From positions 1 to 30,973 of the forward strand of contig WELB01000412.1 of the NCBI GenBank assembly GCA_009602725.1: a stretch of 30,973 bases of DNA. The letters run 5' to 3'. This stretch comes from Spirogloea muscicola (Eukaryota > Streptophyta > Zygnematophyceae > Spirogloeales > Spirogloeaceae). Below, piece by piece: positions 1 through 8,918 of the stretch. Positions within the stretch are counted from its first letter, which is position 1; every line of letters begins with the position of its first letter. The position numbers and the translations under genes were made by a program. The notes under the pieces are model-generated. The model did no database searches, was not told the DNA's origin, and saw nothing but the letters and a program-made list of their open reading frames with translations.

Positions 1-288
1 TGCGGACACAGGACCGAGGCCATGCAGCCATGAGGCCGAGAGAGCTGGTCAATCCGGCCAGCCCGCGGGGCGCCGGCCTGAGGGAGAGCTGACCCACCCA
101 GCCGGCCCGCAGGGCGTGAGCCCGAGGCGTGCGGACAGAGTACGTAGCCTGGGACCCTCGAACCATACTTAGTTACACGGAGTGCAGCCAAGCTACCCGC
201 ACCGTTTGGGACTCCAAACGGTAGATACGCTACACTTATGTAAGCTTATCGCGCACCGTTAGCACTCTCAAACGGAGTAAAAGTTACA
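1..288 (-). repeat. LTR U3 end, minus orientation, cut by window edge
   Basis: Read on the minus strand this begins TGTAAC at 288 and carries the paired CCGTTTGGAGTCCCAAACGG-like motif and the CTCCGTGTAGCTAAGTACGG-like stretch seen at the start of the solo LTR at 25549-26447. It is therefore the U3 start of the same LTR family, in opposite orientation. The rest of the LTR lies outside the window, so whether it is solo or belongs to an element cannot be told. Confidence 0.7.
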
Positions 289-585
289 CATACCATGTGC
301 ATGGACGAGACCATGTGTAGCTCTATGTCCTGCTCGAGTATATAAGGCCATATGCTGAGTGGTGAAGATTGCGCCATTGGCCCAACTATGGGCCCGAGTA
401 TTTCTGTGCAGTTGAGGTGTAAGCTGCCGGCATGTGATACCTTCAGCTTTCTATTTCATTTTGTGTACTCTGAGTGAATGCTCGTGTCCGCCTTTGGTTG
501 TCAAAGGGTTGACCTGTATGGGATCGCTTTGACCAGCATCCTGGCAAGCTGAGTCGGAAGGCTGTATGTGAAGACGTACTCTCTC
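289..585. other. Unassigned stretch with a TATA-like box
   Basis: No coding similarity was recognised. A TATATAAGG box lies at 339-347 on the plus strand, set in unique-looking sequence, so this may be the promoter part of an unrelated LTR or of the pol relic that follows. No matching second copy is present in the window. Confidence 0.3.
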
Positions 586-2993
586 ATGGATCCAGCTTTG
601 GCTGAGTATCTCGTTGTGAGAATGCGCACAGATCCTCTGCCTGACTCTGCTGTGAGTGTTGTCTTCTCACATGGCGTGACTCTTCAAAATTGTCATGCGG
701 TGCACCCATCCTCATCGTTGTGAAGTAGGCTGAATGTTTGGATGTGCATCGAGTACGAGCTCTGAACGAGCTCACTGTCAAGATAGCATGTCTTTTGCAC
801 AGCATCGATGATCCGTAAAATCGTCTTGCGGGAGCTTATGTGTATGGCTACCCCGCTTTGCAAAGTGGTATTGACCATTCGTCTCACACCTGAGGAAGTT
901 CCGTAGATGGCTTATGGTAGACCGCTCAGCTTCTTCCCATGCAAGATGCTCCGTTTGGTTTCACCACGTGTCAGATTTGTAATGATGAAAGTCTTTGTCC
1001 CCCTACTGTGTGACTCTGTGCTGGGTCTTGAATGGCAGACTGGTGTTCACACAATAATGCCTGAGGATCACGTACTGCACCTGCAGCATGTACTGCAATT
1101 CCTGCGTGCAAATCAACCTTATGCCAAATGTGGCTACAACCAGCCGGAACCTACATAGGCCATCTTGTGCAGAAAGACGGGGTTCGCGTCAACCCCACCA
1201 AGTAGTACTGGACTGTAGTAGTCATAGTTCCACGGAATGTGCCACAGTTGCGTTCTTTTCTGGAATTTGAAAACAACTACCGTGAGTTCCTGCAGGATAC
1301 GGAAGTAAGGCATCCCCTCTTCCAAAGCTCACTCGTAAGGACGCTTGGTGTGGACGTTCGAATGTCAGAGGGCATTCGAGGAAATTAAACGGGTCCTGGT
1401 GCATCCACCCGTCTTGGCCGTGCCTCGAGAAGGCGCGCCGTTTCGAGTATGTGACGCCTCTTTGATCGGCGTTGGTGCTGTTCTCTTGCAGGAGAGTCAC
1501 CCTGTAGCATTTTAGGGTAGCATGCTTTGTCCTACAGAGCGTAACTTCGCTACGGGGAAGCAAAAGCTCCTTGCTATTGTCGAGCCATACGTGTGTGGCA
1601 ATTAACTAATGCTGCACCGGGTCATTGCCCATTAACCTAATTCATACACAAAAGCAGTTGATCAGGCGTCAAGCAAGGTGAGCTAAGTGCATGGCCACAT
1701 TCCGTTTCCAGTGACTGTATCGCTCTGGAAGAATGAATGTTGCAGATTCGGCACCCGCAACATCGCAGGGGCTGCTGTAGCGGCTGTCTTGCACGCCTCA
1801 GGAGTTCAGACCGCAGACGTGCGGCCTACTCGTGAGCTGCTCGGTAGGTCACCACCAATCTCTCTGAGCTGTATGTGCGTATTTCGTGATGGGTATGGCA
1901 CAGATCCAACTGCAAGTGAGACCAATACACGCACGCTAGTAGATGATCAAGCCTTCTGGTGGCGAGGTGACGCCATTGTAGTCCCTGACTAAATGCCTTG
2001 CGCAGCAGTAGTATCCTGCAAGAGCTGCAGGAGGCTCAGTATAGTGGTCATTTGGAATGAATCAGACAAAGAAAGCCCTCCCGGTCTTTTGGTGGCCGGA
2101 CTTGGTAGTCCAAGTGGAGTCTTTTGGTGAGAAATCGTGCCACCTGCCAGCGAGTAAGGCACGCTCTCATAAGGCTGCCAAATTGCTCCAACTGTTGGAG
2201 ATTCCTCCGACGAATTGGTCTGATGTAAGTGTAAATTTCATCAACCAGTTGCCGATGACGCGGAACGGCTGTGACGCCATTGTCGTATTTCGAATAGTTG
2301 GCGCATTTTGTGCTTACGACCACAAAGGTGTCAGCTAAGGAGTTTGCTGCTATATTCGTGGATCGAGTATGGGAATTGCACGGAGCCCCCGAGCGATTCA
2401 TGTCTGACCGCGACCCTCGCTTTACAGAGCACTTTTGGAAGGAAGTATGCAGGCTGATTGGTTCCCGGCAATCCATGTCCACGGCTTTCCACCACCAAAA
2501 GGATGGTCAGACAAATAGTCTGGTCAGCATCTCCGGGTACCTTCACAGGTGGGGAGGCTGGAACGCGTGCTGGCCACGTACCTGTACCAGTAACCTCCAG
2601 GTGCCTCAGCGGAGGGCTAGGCAATGCTTGGAGATTGCCCAGCAACGGCAAGAGGAGTTTACTGATCGACGTCGTCGAAGTATGTCCTTCGACGTGGGTG
2701 CTCAAGTGCTCTTAAGCACACAGCACCTCTCCTTGCGGGCTTTAGGTACGCCTACATTGCTGCCAAAGTGGGTTGGACCCGTTCGTGTAGTGCGCCGCGT
2801 TGGCCCGGTCGCATATAAGCCAGATACACAGTACAATGGATCATCCACCATGAATTCCATGCGTCCCAGCTCGAACCACTCTGTTCGGGTGGTCGTGTCC
2901 AACCGCCCCCATCTCCCCTCGTCGTTGCGGATGAGGAGAAGTATGAGGTGGAGGACATCTTTTATCACCGCAACAAAGTCGTGGGCGACGTAA
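586..2993 (+). pseudogene. Ty3/gypsy pol relic (RT, RNase H, integrase, chromodomain start)
   Basis: An old, many-times frameshifted pol. Frame by frame it matches the better preserved minus-strand pol at 9737-13231: GAPIL and RALNELTVK of RT (about 695-800), LQSG (about 852), YIGHLVQKDGVRVNP (about 1152), an RNase H stretch (about 1400-1600), the integrase lead-in TRTLVDDQAFWWRGDAIVVP (about 1930-1990), GAPERFMSDRDPRFTEHFWK of the integrase core (about 2383-2440), DVGAQVLLSTQHLSLRALGT (about 2690-2750), and the first part of a chromodomain, EEKYEVEDIFYHRNK (about 2935-2977). Similarity stops abruptly after GGGCGACGTAAGT near 2993, and the missing second half of the chromodomain is found at 7849-7896. 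The catalytic YLDD of RT is lost. Inactive; identity as gypsy pol is secure, exact ends are approximate. Confidence 0.8.
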
Positions 2994-3151
2994 GTATTGT
3001 CGTGCCTGCCCGTATAGGGCTCACTATACGTCGAAGTGCCACACCTGAAGCCCCGCCTACAGGCCAGACTCTGGTTGGCTAGCAACAGCCTGCCCTGCAT
3101 GGCCTCACTAACAGATGAGCAGACCTGCAAAGAATGTGGCAGATGAGTCAC

Positions 3152-3320
3152 CACACTGGTAGCTGCTCCACAGGGACCGATCCCTCGCCCAAGGATACCG
3201 GCACACAGGCAGAAGGAGTTGAATCGACCTGCAGGGGCCCCTATCGGAAGCCACTGAATACTCGCTGCTGGCGGTCGGGATGTCCGCCCCCCGCGCGGCC
3301 TTGGGTGCCACCTGTTCGAG
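3152..3320 (-). repeat. Third copy of ~180-bp element repeat, left of methyltransferase
   Basis: Shares the core GCAGGCAGAAGG, CGACCTGCAGGGGCCCC and GCGGTCGGGATGTCCGCCCC segments with the two copies at 5267-5640, in the same orientation. Read on the minus strand one frame gives KAARGADIP...DRGPCRSI, matching AARGADTP and SERGPCRSI of the other copies. It follows directly after the methyltransferase C-terminus, so copies of this repeat lie on both sides of the protease-methyltransferase segment. Confidence 0.75.
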
Positions 3321-3384
3321 CTGCGGCTCTACTCCCCCCCCAGTGAAAAGCCGCCAGCGCCTGCGTGCGCCGCCCACTGTATGG

Positions 3385-4361
3385 AGAGCCCCTGCGCCAG
3401 CCGCAACGCTGCCTGCTGGCTCCGCTGCGCGGCAAAGCCTACCAACAGCGCCCAAGTGAGAGCCCTCAGATCCATAGCCTGCCCCAACAGCTTCCGACGC
3501 TGCCGCTCAGTGAGCCAGGAGCCGCTGTTGTGCCGGTTTGGAAGCCCAACGCCCGCTCCCGCTCGGCACGGGGCTCCTCCAGGCGCTGCGTGGTGTTGTC
3601 CTACACCATACCCTGGCCTCCATTCCTGAACGCGTAAGACGCCGGGTAGCTCACCAGCGTGGGTAACGCCGCCCGTGGCTGCCCCACCTTGTTGCACAGC
3701 GCGTACGGAGGACTGTCGTCCCGCTCCACTGCCACTAACAGCCCGGCTGGGCGCTTGACTAACGCGACCGCAGCGGCCACAAACTCTGGCTCAGCCAGGT
3801 TGGTCCACTTCAGTCGCAACCGGTGCGCGCGGCTGCCCAGAGCAGCTGCGTCCAGAGGCACGCCGCGCCCAATGCGGCTCTCCACCACCTGGAAGTCACG
3901 CCGCACATTCTCGCGGCGGTCGTCGCCTGCCGGCACGTTCTCCAACACGTATGCTAGGGGGGCCTCCTGCCCACCCTGCAGCAGTGCAAAATACGCTCCA
4001 GCTCCCAAAAGAGCCGTGAGCGGGCGTCAGCTAACCCCCGACCTGCACCAGCGCTGGAATGGCCTTGGCACTCCCAACCTGCAATCACCAGATCCACCTG
4101 TCCCAACCCCCTGAGGTGATGTGGGCCCACCAGCTGGATGTCAGCCGGCAGGGTGGTGAGGTACCCCTTAAAGGCCTCCGGGGTCAGCAGCTCCGGGTAC
4201 TCGTCCATCAGCCGCCGAATGTGCTGCGCTGCTGCGGCCTGCGCCACCGGATCCGGGTCGACGTACACGTATCGTCGGACCCGCACAACGTTGGCCAGCA
4301 CCGCCGCCAGCCCGGTGGCGATGCCGCCAAAGAGCTCCACGAGGACAACCCCACCGCGCGG
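3385..4361 (-). pseudogene. DNMT3-like cytosine-5 DNA methyltransferase domain in a retroelement
   Basis: Would transfer a methyl group from S-adenosylmethionine to cytosine C5 in DNA. Motif I is VELFGGIATGLAAVL (about 4340, close to the DNMT3-type LFDGIATG), followed by an acidic VYVDPDP strand. Motif IV is AGWECQGHS (about 4073) with the catalytic Cys kept but the usual Pro before it replaced by Glu. Motif VI is YVLENV (about 3950). Motif VIII resembles DNMT3: GSRAHRLRLKWTNL (about 3850). Motifs IX-X appear as RERALGF and RQRRKLLGQAMDLRALTW (about 3560-3440). Breaks: a frameshift near 3990, a stop after GQGMV near 3609, and a frameshift near 3515. Upstream it is continuous in one reading frame with the end of the protease (VTEATTYDVLLGTEF at about 4910-4860), so it was part of the element's polyprotein, not a host gene. 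Family assignment is by motif order and is strong; inactive in this copy. Confidence 0.85.
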
Positions 4362-4855
4362 GATCGTCCACTCAATAGTGGTGCTGTCTACCACCGACTC
4401 TCCATGCATGGCCGGTGGGCACGCTGGCAGCTCCTGCGCCACCAGTAGCTGCTGCTTCCACGCGCGAGCCACCAGCTCGTCCACCTGCACCGCATGCGTA
4501 GCGGCCTCGTGGCCTGCAAAAGCCACTCCGGGGCGCACTGCCGCCAGTGGCGTGGAGGCCGCCTCCTCCGGCGGCATGGACAGCAGGTCGCTGCCCACCC
4601 ACGCACCCTCCCCGTGGCACGCGAATGCGGCCCCGTCCTCCACTGCTGCAACCAGCTGCAGTGGGAACTCTACCTTGCGTCCCTCTCCACGTGCGTACGC
4701 GGGCCAGTAACTCCCCACTTCCTCCCACAGGTCTAAACGAAGAAAGTGCTCGCCCATTGAGAATAGGGGCTGGAACAACCAGCCCGAAAAAGAATGAACA
4801 GAGTACGAGAAGAAGGCCAGGGGAAGCGCTAAGCTTAACTCTAAACTCGCCCCAC
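4362..4855 (-). pseudogene. Linker between protease and methyltransferase
   Basis: Open in the same frame as both neighbours (reading from 5141 down to 3954). It starts with a stretch rich in Leu, Ser and Phe and then LRLDLWEEVGSYW, EGRKVEFPLQLV, and HGESVVDSTTIEW just before motif I. No known domain was recognised. A short match to DLWEEVG (LWKEVG) also occurs in the plus-strand relative near 8505-8525, so at least the start of this linker belongs to the family. Confidence 0.5.
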
Positions 4856-5165
4856 ATGGGTACAAGAACTCCGTGCCCAACAGCACGTCGTATGTTGTGG
4901 CCTCCGTTACCAAGAGAGAGAAGGCCAAGCAGTGGAGGCGCCGGCTGACCTCGTCTGCGCCGCCCTGGTTGAGGGTGATGCGTGTATAGGCTCGCGTGTC
5001 TGCCGCAGCCCCGTCGTGATGCCGCCCGTCGCCGTCTTGATGGCCACCGGTGACGGCTGCAGGTCCCGTGGACGCAGCCCCAGCAGCGGCACCATGCTGC
5101 GGCCAAGCAGCACCGGCTGCGCACCCTGTCCAGCATGACACGGGCAGGAGCTTTGCCGTTGACTT
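4856..5165 (-). pseudogene. Retropepsin-like protease remnant
   Basis: The aspartic protease that would cut the element's polyprotein. Around 5145 the minus strand reads ARVMLD and then goes out of frame where the plus-strand relative (8228-8260) reads VMLDTGAQPVLL. One base fewer in the DTGA region destroys the active-site motif. The downstream part survives in a different frame as LGLRPRDLQPSP and IKTATGG (about 5085-5040), then VTEATTYDVLLGTEF at 4910-4866. Inactive. Confidence 0.7.
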
Positions 5166-5266
5166 TTACAAAGCCGTCTGTCTTGTTGTACCACCAGCGC
5201 CACGTTGGGGGTGAACCCCACTCGTTCCGCCACCCGCCGCTTAGGGAGCGATGGGCTCTCCCCTGC

Positions 5267-5640
5267 ATGGGGCCCAACGGCACGAGTGCTTGGTGGCCGC
5301 TCCAAGGCCACCAAATCCTCGCCCGCGGGTGCCGGCGCAGGCAGAAGGAGTGGAATCGACCTGCAGGGGCCCCTTTCGGAAGCCCTTGAATGTCACTGCA
5401 GGCGGTCGGGGTGTCCGCCCCCCGCGCGGCCTTGAGCGCCCGGCTCCCTTCTGCATGGGCCGCCCCAACGGCACAAGTGCTTGGCCGCTCCAATGCCACC
5501 AATCCCTCGCCAACGGCTGCCGGCGCAGGCAGAAGGGATAGAATCGACCTGCAGGGGCCCCTTTCGGAAGCCCCTAAAATGTCAATGCAGCCGGTCGGGA
5601 TGTCCGCCCCCGGCGCGGCCTTGGGTGATTCGCTTGACCC
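5267..5640 (-). repeat. Two tandem copies of a ~180-bp element repeat
   Basis: Copy one runs about 5267-5453 and copy two about 5459-5640. Both contain CCCAACGGCACRAGTGCTTGG, GCGCAGGCAGAAGG, CGACCTGCAGGGGCCCC and GGTCGGGRTGTCCGCCCC. The open frame continues across both but uses different frames in each: one reads GADIPTGCIDILGASERGPC, the other GADTPTACSDIQGLPKGAP, so copies are not a multiple of three apart. Located between gag and protease. Confidence 0.8.
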
Positions 5641-7384
5641 CTTCACGTTGGCCTCCAGCAGACCCGGCAGGTGCTGCTGCAGCGCCTTCCTCAGCGCCAA
5701 CTCAGAGCAGCCCACGCTTGCCAACGACAGCAAGGGCGTGCTCATGTATGAGGGCGCTAGCTGCCGTGCAGAGACTTGCCCCGCGCCCTCTCCGACCGCT
5801 GCTGGCCCGTCTGCAGCCACCTCCGTCAAGCGCGCAAACGACAAGGGGTACCGCGCGCCCTGCTCCTCCCGGCGGCCGTGCTCCCTACCCGCCAAGCGAT
5901 CTGCACCCTCTGGAAGCTGGCGGCTGCCGCGCCCATGCCGCCCCGCCATTGCTGCGTCAACAAACTGGACACCCATACCGTAACGGTGACGGTGGTCGGT
6001 CTCCTCCTCTTCTCTCCGCCGCTGCTCTGCCTGCGCTGCCGTGGCGGTGGCTGCCATTGTAGCTTGCACCTGCGCGACCTGCGCCTTGAGCAGCTCTACT
6101 TCGGTGGACGAGCTGGCCTGTGCAACGGCTGACGACGCGGCTGCGCTCCTGGCCGCCCGGTACGCTGCGTAAGACTGCCGCTGCGCCAGCCGCTGCTCTG
6201 GATGCAGCGTCCAACAGGTATCCGTCCCGTGACCTGCCTTACCGCAGTGGGTGCACCGTATGCCAGCCCTTCTTGGGCTATTCCTCTTGGTATGCCCGGG
6301 CTGGTTGCAAGTGTAGCAAAGACCGGCCCCAGCCGGCCCGGCTGGTACTACTGACGCCGCCGCCATGCCCTGCTTGCTGGGCACCCGGCACTGTCTCGGC
6401 TGAGTCCCGGACCACACCCGCGGCTGAGCAGCCGGCCTCCCTTCGCTCTTGCCTGAAGCCGCCACCTCCACCGCCTTCCCTGCAATGTGGCGCTCGACGG
6501 CGAGATCCGCCACCTGGTCAGTGGTGAAAGTATGGCGGTAGGCTGCGAAGACCTGTTGCTCAAGCCAAGCCCCCTCTTTGCATCTTTCAAGGGCCTCTAG
6601 GAACTTGTGAGCCGCATCGACCTCTGTCAACCTGCCCGTGTCACGGCGCAGCTGCTTGAGGCGCTGTGCCATAACCATGACGTCCTCGCGTGGCAGGCGC
6701 TGGAAGTTAACCAGCTCCGCCACCTTGGCGCGGAGTTTGTCTTGAATTGAAGGCTGAGCAGATGCAGGAAGTGCTGGATAGGGTCTGCCAGCAAACGCTC
6801 CCGCTGGGCCGGCGTCCCCGCCCCCGGGGCCCCCTCCGCCGCCGCCGACAGACCCGCAATGAGCTCCTCTGCCGCAGCACCATATTCCTCACCGCTGGCT
6901 GGCCTCCCGCAAGCCGGCACCTCCTCCTTGGCGGCCAGAATCTCCTTCATGACCGAACGGTAGTACCATAGCGCCGGCCCGTCCAAGAATTCCGGCAGAG
7001 TCTTGAAACCCACCCACCGCGTGAAGCGGTGGTTGAGTTCCATCCTTGCCATAGACGCTTCGACCTTCATCTCCAGTTCCAAGAGCGAGATCCCATCCGC
7101 CCTCCCGGTGTACTTCCTCCCGGTCTCACGGTCGTCTCCTCCATGCTGTCGTCCGACGGTGCGCTGCCCTCGTTGTCGCTGGCTGCAGCACCGGCGTCCG
7201 ACAACTCCGGCGGCAGATCTGCCTCGTCCCGCTGCCGATCCGCAGGCGATAGCGAGTAGTGCGCGCCGCTCCTGGTGGGCATCCAGATCCCAACCCCGGT
7301 AGCCCGCTGCGCCGCTCCCGCTGCCGCCGCGTCGCTCGCCCTCCGCAGATCTAGATCTAGATCTGGAGCTGGATCTCTCCGCAA
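5641..7384 (-). pseudogene. Gag of the methyltransferase element, frameshifted
   Basis: Structural capsid/nucleocapsid protein. It starts near 7384-7280 (MPTRSGAHYSL and an acidic DEADLPPELSDAG stretch), shifts frame near 7080, continues as RFTRWVGFKTLPEFLDGPAL (about 7025-6965), shifts again near 6745, and continues as AELVNFQRLPREDVMVMAQR (from 6721), a typical retrotransposon Gag pattern. Two zinc knuckles follow: CYTCNQPGHTKRNS (about 6318-6277, last Cys changed to Ser) and CTHCGKAGHGTDTC (about 6255-6214, intact). After them is a Gln/Ala/Glu-rich, probably coiled-coil stretch (about 6120-5990). Two frameshifts make it inactive as it stands. A (AGATCT)n run at 7347-7366 lies inside the coding sequence near the N-terminus. 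Confidence 0.75.
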
Positions 7385-7385
7385 G

Positions 7386-7848
7386 TGAATACTCGCACCT
7401 CGCCTCTCTCTCTCGCTTGCGTTGTCAACCCCGCCGGGGGATCTCTCGCCGCTTCGGCCCTCTGACCAAATTGGCCCGGAGCTTCAACCTGTGCTGCGCC
7501 AAACCCTGCCAACCCTTGCCGGCGGCTGCGGCGGCGCGCTAGGTTCTTTCTCCACTGAGGGACTTGCGGAGAGATGGCCTGTCTCCGCCGTCCGATCTCT
7601 TAAGAGCCCACCCTGCGAGGGGGGGTCAAGGCAGTAGGTACAGAGACTTAATACTCGGTGCCCCGGGGCTCTCCAGCCCGCCCATACGGGTTGCGCCCTA
7701 CTCAGCGAGTCACCCCATGGGTTACCCCCGCTGAGGTTCCCTATACCACCTTCCTACCTGAGATATCTAACCAGGGTTAGCCCTGGTCTATTCCGCCCAA
7801 CCACTATCTAGCCGACGCTACAACGACGCTCTGCGCCCGAGCATGACA
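7386..7848 (-). repeat. Possible 5' LTR of the methyltransferase element
   Basis: Between the gag start and the resumed chromodomain of the host relic lies a non-coding block that on the minus strand opens TGTCATGC at 7848 and could close TATTCA near 7386. It carries short inverted repeats such as AGGGCTAACCCT. No second copy exists in the window and no clear tRNA primer site follows, so the call rests on position only. Confidence 0.35.
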
Positions 7849-7896
7849 GTGCTGAGAGTACCTCGTAGAATGGCTAGGCTATGGGCCTGAGCAACG
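7849..7896 (+). pseudogene. Second half of a gypsy chromodomain
   Basis: Plus-strand reading gives YLVEWLGYGPEQRT, the second half of the chromodomain found complete in the minus-strand relic near 9880-9790 (YLVKWLGYGPEHNTWE). It supplies what is missing after 2993, so it is best read as the right flank of the insertion at 3.0-7.85 kb. Confidence 0.75.
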
Positions 7897-8629
7897 TACC
7901 CATACAGGGGGGGAGTTCGGCGCCCAAGGCCGCGCGGGGGGCGGACACCCCGATCACCTCCAACGAGCATGGGGCTTCCGAAAAGGGGCCCTGCAGGTCG
8001 ATTGCAATCATGCTGCCTGCACCAACTGCGCCGGCACCCGTGGGCGCGGACTCGCTGACAGTGGCGCAGCTACCAAGCACTCGTGCCTTGGGGGCTGCCC
8101 ATGCAGGCAGGAGCCCGTCGCTTCCTGAGCAGCGGGTGGTGGAGCGCGTGGAAGTCACCCCCAACGTGGCGTTGGTGGACAACACCACAACGTCGTCACA
8201 TTCCACGGCACAGCGCCTCAGTGCGTGATGCTGGACACCGGCGCGCAGCCGGTGCTGCTGGTTAGCAGCATGCTGCGGAGACTGGGGCTGCAGGCGCAGG
8301 ACCTGCAGCCGTCGCCCATCCCGATGAAGACGGCGACGGGAGGCGTCGGACTGGGCTGCGGCAGACGCAGGATCCGATCTAGATGACCATTGACCACAGT
8401 AGCATTGACGAGGTCAGCCTGCGCCTTCGCGGCATGGTGACCGAGGCCACGACTTACAATGTGCTCCTGGGCACGGAGTTCTGTGACCCGTTGGGGTGAG
8501 CATTCATCTCTGGAAAGAGGTTGGGGTGGTTATCAAATGTTGTCGCTATCTGCGACAATATTTGCATGTCTGCTACCTTTAAGTGCGGCCACGCAGGGCC
8601 AGCAATTGCTGCTGACAAAGCAGAGTCCT
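7897..8629 (+). pseudogene. Plus-strand fragment of the methyltransferase-element family
   Basis: Contains one copy of the ~180-bp repeat (about 7915-8100; PKAARGADTP, SEKGPCRSI), then RVVERVEVTPNVALV (about 8140-8185), which matches the minus-strand element just ahead of its protease. The protease active-site segment is intact here: VMLDTGAQPVLL (about 8226-8261), then LGLQAQDLQPSP and MKTATGG. A stop interrupts near 8382, and the reading resumes as MTIDHSS and VTEATTYNVLLGTEF (about 8436-8482). Similarity fades after LWKEVG near 8525. No gag and no methyltransferase are present. The rest to 8629 is unassigned. Confidence 0.7.
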
Positions 8630-8918
8630 CGTAGAGTACCTCGCCCCCGTGCACGCAGTTAAGGTGAGCAGTCCTTATTGAGTTCGGCTGTGGGGGTTTT
8701 CAAGACCAACCCACTACAAAGGAAAGCACTACCGCATTGGCGCAGCGGACAGACCCCGTGGCGCCGCCGTCCGGCGGCGACTCCACCTCCTGGGCGCAGG
8801 CCGGCGCAGCAGGCCCCGCACCGCAGTGCGGCCGGTGGCTGCGGCGGCGAGTAGCGGCAGGCTTCCCGGGCTCGAACTCCTCTCGAGCCTCAGCCCCAAG
8901 CGGTTCAAAGAGGCATTG
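8630..8918 (-). repeat. LTR fragment (R-U5), same family as the LTR at 28054-28617
   Basis: On the minus strand it shares GTGGAGTCGCCGCCGGA, GTAGTGGGTTGGTC, AACCCCC and AACTGCGTG segments with 28430-28617, in the same order. It ends near 8630 with GGTACTCTACG where the relative ends TTCTCTACA. A 7-bp hairpin with 4-nt loop lies at 8762-8779. It is cut on its right by the LTR starting at 8919. Confidence 0.65.

Larger units (their letters stand above)
3152..7848 (-). mobile_element. LTR retroelement carrying a DNA methyltransferase, incomplete
   Basis: On the minus strand the order is: possible 5' LTR (7848 to 7386), gag with two zinc knuckles, two copies of a ~180-bp repeat, protease remnant, linker, DNMT3-like methyltransferase, and a third repeat copy. 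No reverse transcriptase or integrase is present between the methyltransferase and the left edge, and no left LTR was found, so the 3' part is missing. Gag plus aspartic protease in gypsy order mark it as an LTR retrotransposon; the family is different from the chromodomain elements around it. It lies within the chromodomain of the plus-strand relic 586-2993 / 7849-7896, which suggests nested insertion. Left edge is uncertain between about 2994 and 3152. Confidence 0.65.

Noticed and set aside
3385-4361. Methyltransferase considered as a host DNMT gene or a bacterial restriction enzyme
   Set aside because: It is in frame with retroelement protease and flanked by the element's own repeats; motif VIII is DNMT3-like rather than typical of bacterial enzymes.
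3659-4710. Long plus-strand open frames opposite the methyltransferase
   Set aside because: They lie antisense to a recognisable domain, have low-complexity Arg/Ser/Ala/Pro composition and no domain of their own: by-products of GC-rich sequence.
5205-6527. Overlapping plus-strand open frames opposite gag
   Set aside because: Antisense to gag with zinc knuckles; the repeats also create spurious open frames.
7347-7366. (AGATCT)n run as a regulatory element
   Set aside because: A short microsatellite inside gag coding sequence; no further support.
8762-8779. GC-rich hairpins considered as bacterial-type terminators
   Set aside because: No T-run follows, and the same hairpin recurs at a fixed place in LTRs.
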